Of a stretch of DNA of 64,000 nt, positions 63,348-64,000 are shown piece by piece; the stretch's first letter is position 1; every line of letters starts with the position of its first letter. The stretch lies in contig NZ_JACBFP010000007.1 in the NCBI RefSeq assembly GCF_021401085.1, positions 94,129 through 158,128 on the forward strand. The letters are read 5' to 3'. Position numbers and translations under genes: made by a program. Below the pieces are notes generated by a model, which was not told where the DNA came from, did no database searches, and was given only the letters and a program-made list of their open reading frames with translations. The DNA comes from Chryseobacterium sp. R2A-55. Its GTDB lineage: Bacteria > Bacteroidota > Bacteroidia > Flavobacteriales > Weeksellaceae.

Positions 63348-63671
63348 TCAATCATAGAGTGCCGTCATTTCAAAACCGAGGGTGAACTGATGGCATTTCG
63401 GGCAATAATTCCTGCTGCGCTGAATAAATCTGTCGAAGTGCTCATACGGGCTTTCCCTGGCGGCCCCGTCGTTCATTTCGGGCTCCGTATAATAACTCAG
63501 GTTCCCATCATCTGCCCCCGGTTTCATGAGGTCCCGGGAAACGATTTCCATGGTATTTCGGTCCAGTGCCGGGACAGAACAGGAATCTTCAAAGTTCATC
63601 ATTCCCGCCCCGAAATTGAGTGATTTCACGGTGTAGCCGCATCGGCATTTTGCAGTAAGGATTTGTCCCAT
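63348..63671 (-). CDS. Small protein with putative zinc-binding cysteines
   Basis: A 107-residue protein with AKCRCGYTV near the N-terminus and NYCPKCHQFTLGFEM near the C-terminus. Two Cys pairs (C-x-C and C-x-x-C) could form a zinc ribbon when brought together. The middle is acidic and polar. No named family is recognised. It shares the GC-richer composition of its neighbours. It is probably transcribed with the M20 gene just upstream (33 bp). Confidence 0.65.
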   Translation of the reverse strand: MGQILTAKCRCGYTVKSLNFGAGMMNFEDSCSVPALDRNTMEIVSRDLMKPGADDGNLSYYTEPEMNDGAARESPYEHFDRFIQRSRNYCPKCHQFTLGFEMTALYD

Positions 63672-63704
63672 GGTGTGTTGATGAAGGGGTTTAAATGAAT
63701 TGCT

Positions 63705-64000
63705 CTATTTCAGTTGATTTTCAATAAGCGCAGTAAAAATGGCTACCCCCACAGGAATTAATTCATCCGGGAAATCATAATCAGGATGATGAAGGGCAGG
63801 TTGATTTTCGCCTGAGCCCAATCCAAACATACACCCTTTGAACCGGGAGGTAATAATCCCGAAATCCTCTCCCCATTTAAATGGAAAAGACTGTTCAGAT
63901 ACATTCAACTGTGCTGATTCGGCTGCCCTTCTTACTGCGTTGACACAATCCGCATCATTTTCATTCGCATAAAAATGCGCTAAAAACTCATGTTCCAATC
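63705..64000 (-). CDS. M20 family amidohydrolase, C-terminal part (cut by window edge)
   Basis: The last 98 or so residues of a peptidase M20D/aminoacylase-type amidohydrolase. FPFKWGEDFGIITSRFKGCMFGLGSGENQPALHHPDYDFPDELIP shows the characteristic E-D-F and L-G-x-G ... P-x-L-H-x-P-x-Y-D-F-P-D signature with the C-terminal metal-binding His. The gene begins beyond position 64000, so the start, length and remaining catalytic residues are not visible. The Met at 63998 is internal. Confidence 0.8.
   Translation of the reverse strand, partial: LEHEFLAHFYANENDADCVNAVRRAAESAQLNVSEQSFPFKWGEDFGIITSRFKGCMFGLGSGENQPALHHPDYDFPDELIPVGVAIFTALIENQLK

Overview
The window looks like a chromosomal segment of a flavobacterium from the Chryseobacterium/Kaistella group (Weeksellaceae). 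The grounds are: AT-rich DNA; many promoters of the Bacteroidota type (TAnnTTTG -7 box); A-rich rather than Shine-Dalgarno start regions; type IX secretion genes (a PorT-like barrel and a cargo protein with a C-terminal sorting domain); a mevalonate-pathway decarboxylase; and a complete Bat (aerotolerance) cluster. No tRNA, rRNA, CRISPR array, prophage or intact insertion sequence was seen. Most genes are housekeeping or conserved family members.

Layout. 122-2804 (-): TM2 protein, nitroreductase, GreA-like factor, RlmB, DinB protein. 3075-10692 (+): moxR, DUF58, a short BatD-like gene, batA, batB, batC, batD, followed by marC and a small membrane protein. 11590-18598 (-): mvaD, an acyl-CoA ligase, an SDR reductase, an alpha/beta hydrolase, a toxin-like gene remnant, pdxJ and an MscS channel. 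18664-22738: DUF456 protein and a lipoprotein (+), ung (-) and Smr-less mutS2 (+), with a compact divergent promoter pair. 22896-27502 (-): rny, a 6S-like RNA, zapA and a coiled-coil partner, then porT, ubiE/menG and a membrane protein. 27716-30861 (+): KAS III-like enzyme, phosphoesterase, GNAT, small membrane protein. 31016-34673 (-): alaS and a YceI lipoprotein. 34749-39464 (+): ABC ATPase, a decayed T9SS sorting domain, an intact T9SS cargo protein, a lipoprotein. 39706-41806 (-): upp and der.

The 789-bp gap upstream of der (41807-42595) is the least explained stretch. It carries a second copy of the der promoter/leader hairpin with a compensatory base pair, two more palindromes and two very short open frames. 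After it come lemA and DUF2207 (+), murA and DUF4290 (-), a DCC protein and heme-binding protein (-), a peroxiredoxin-thioredoxin-DUF6952 operon (+), an envelope lipoprotein, GNAT and DUF421 (-), a patatin/barrel phospholipase (+), a small secreted protein and uvrA (-), and fhs (+). From about 60.4 kb to the end the DNA is visibly richer in G+C and holds a Ca2+-type P-ATPase, a zinc-ribbon protein and the tail of an M20 amidohydrolase.

The observations I rate highest are: the 6S-like RNA with two mutually exclusive folds; the duplicated, covarying der leader; five genes whose -7 box sits 5-6 nt from the start codon, implying leaderless or nearly leaderless mRNAs; a decayed T9SS sorting domain that kept its own terminator; and a MurA with Asp in place of the fosfomycin-target Cys. 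I did not find a clearly new multi-gene defence or biosynthetic system.
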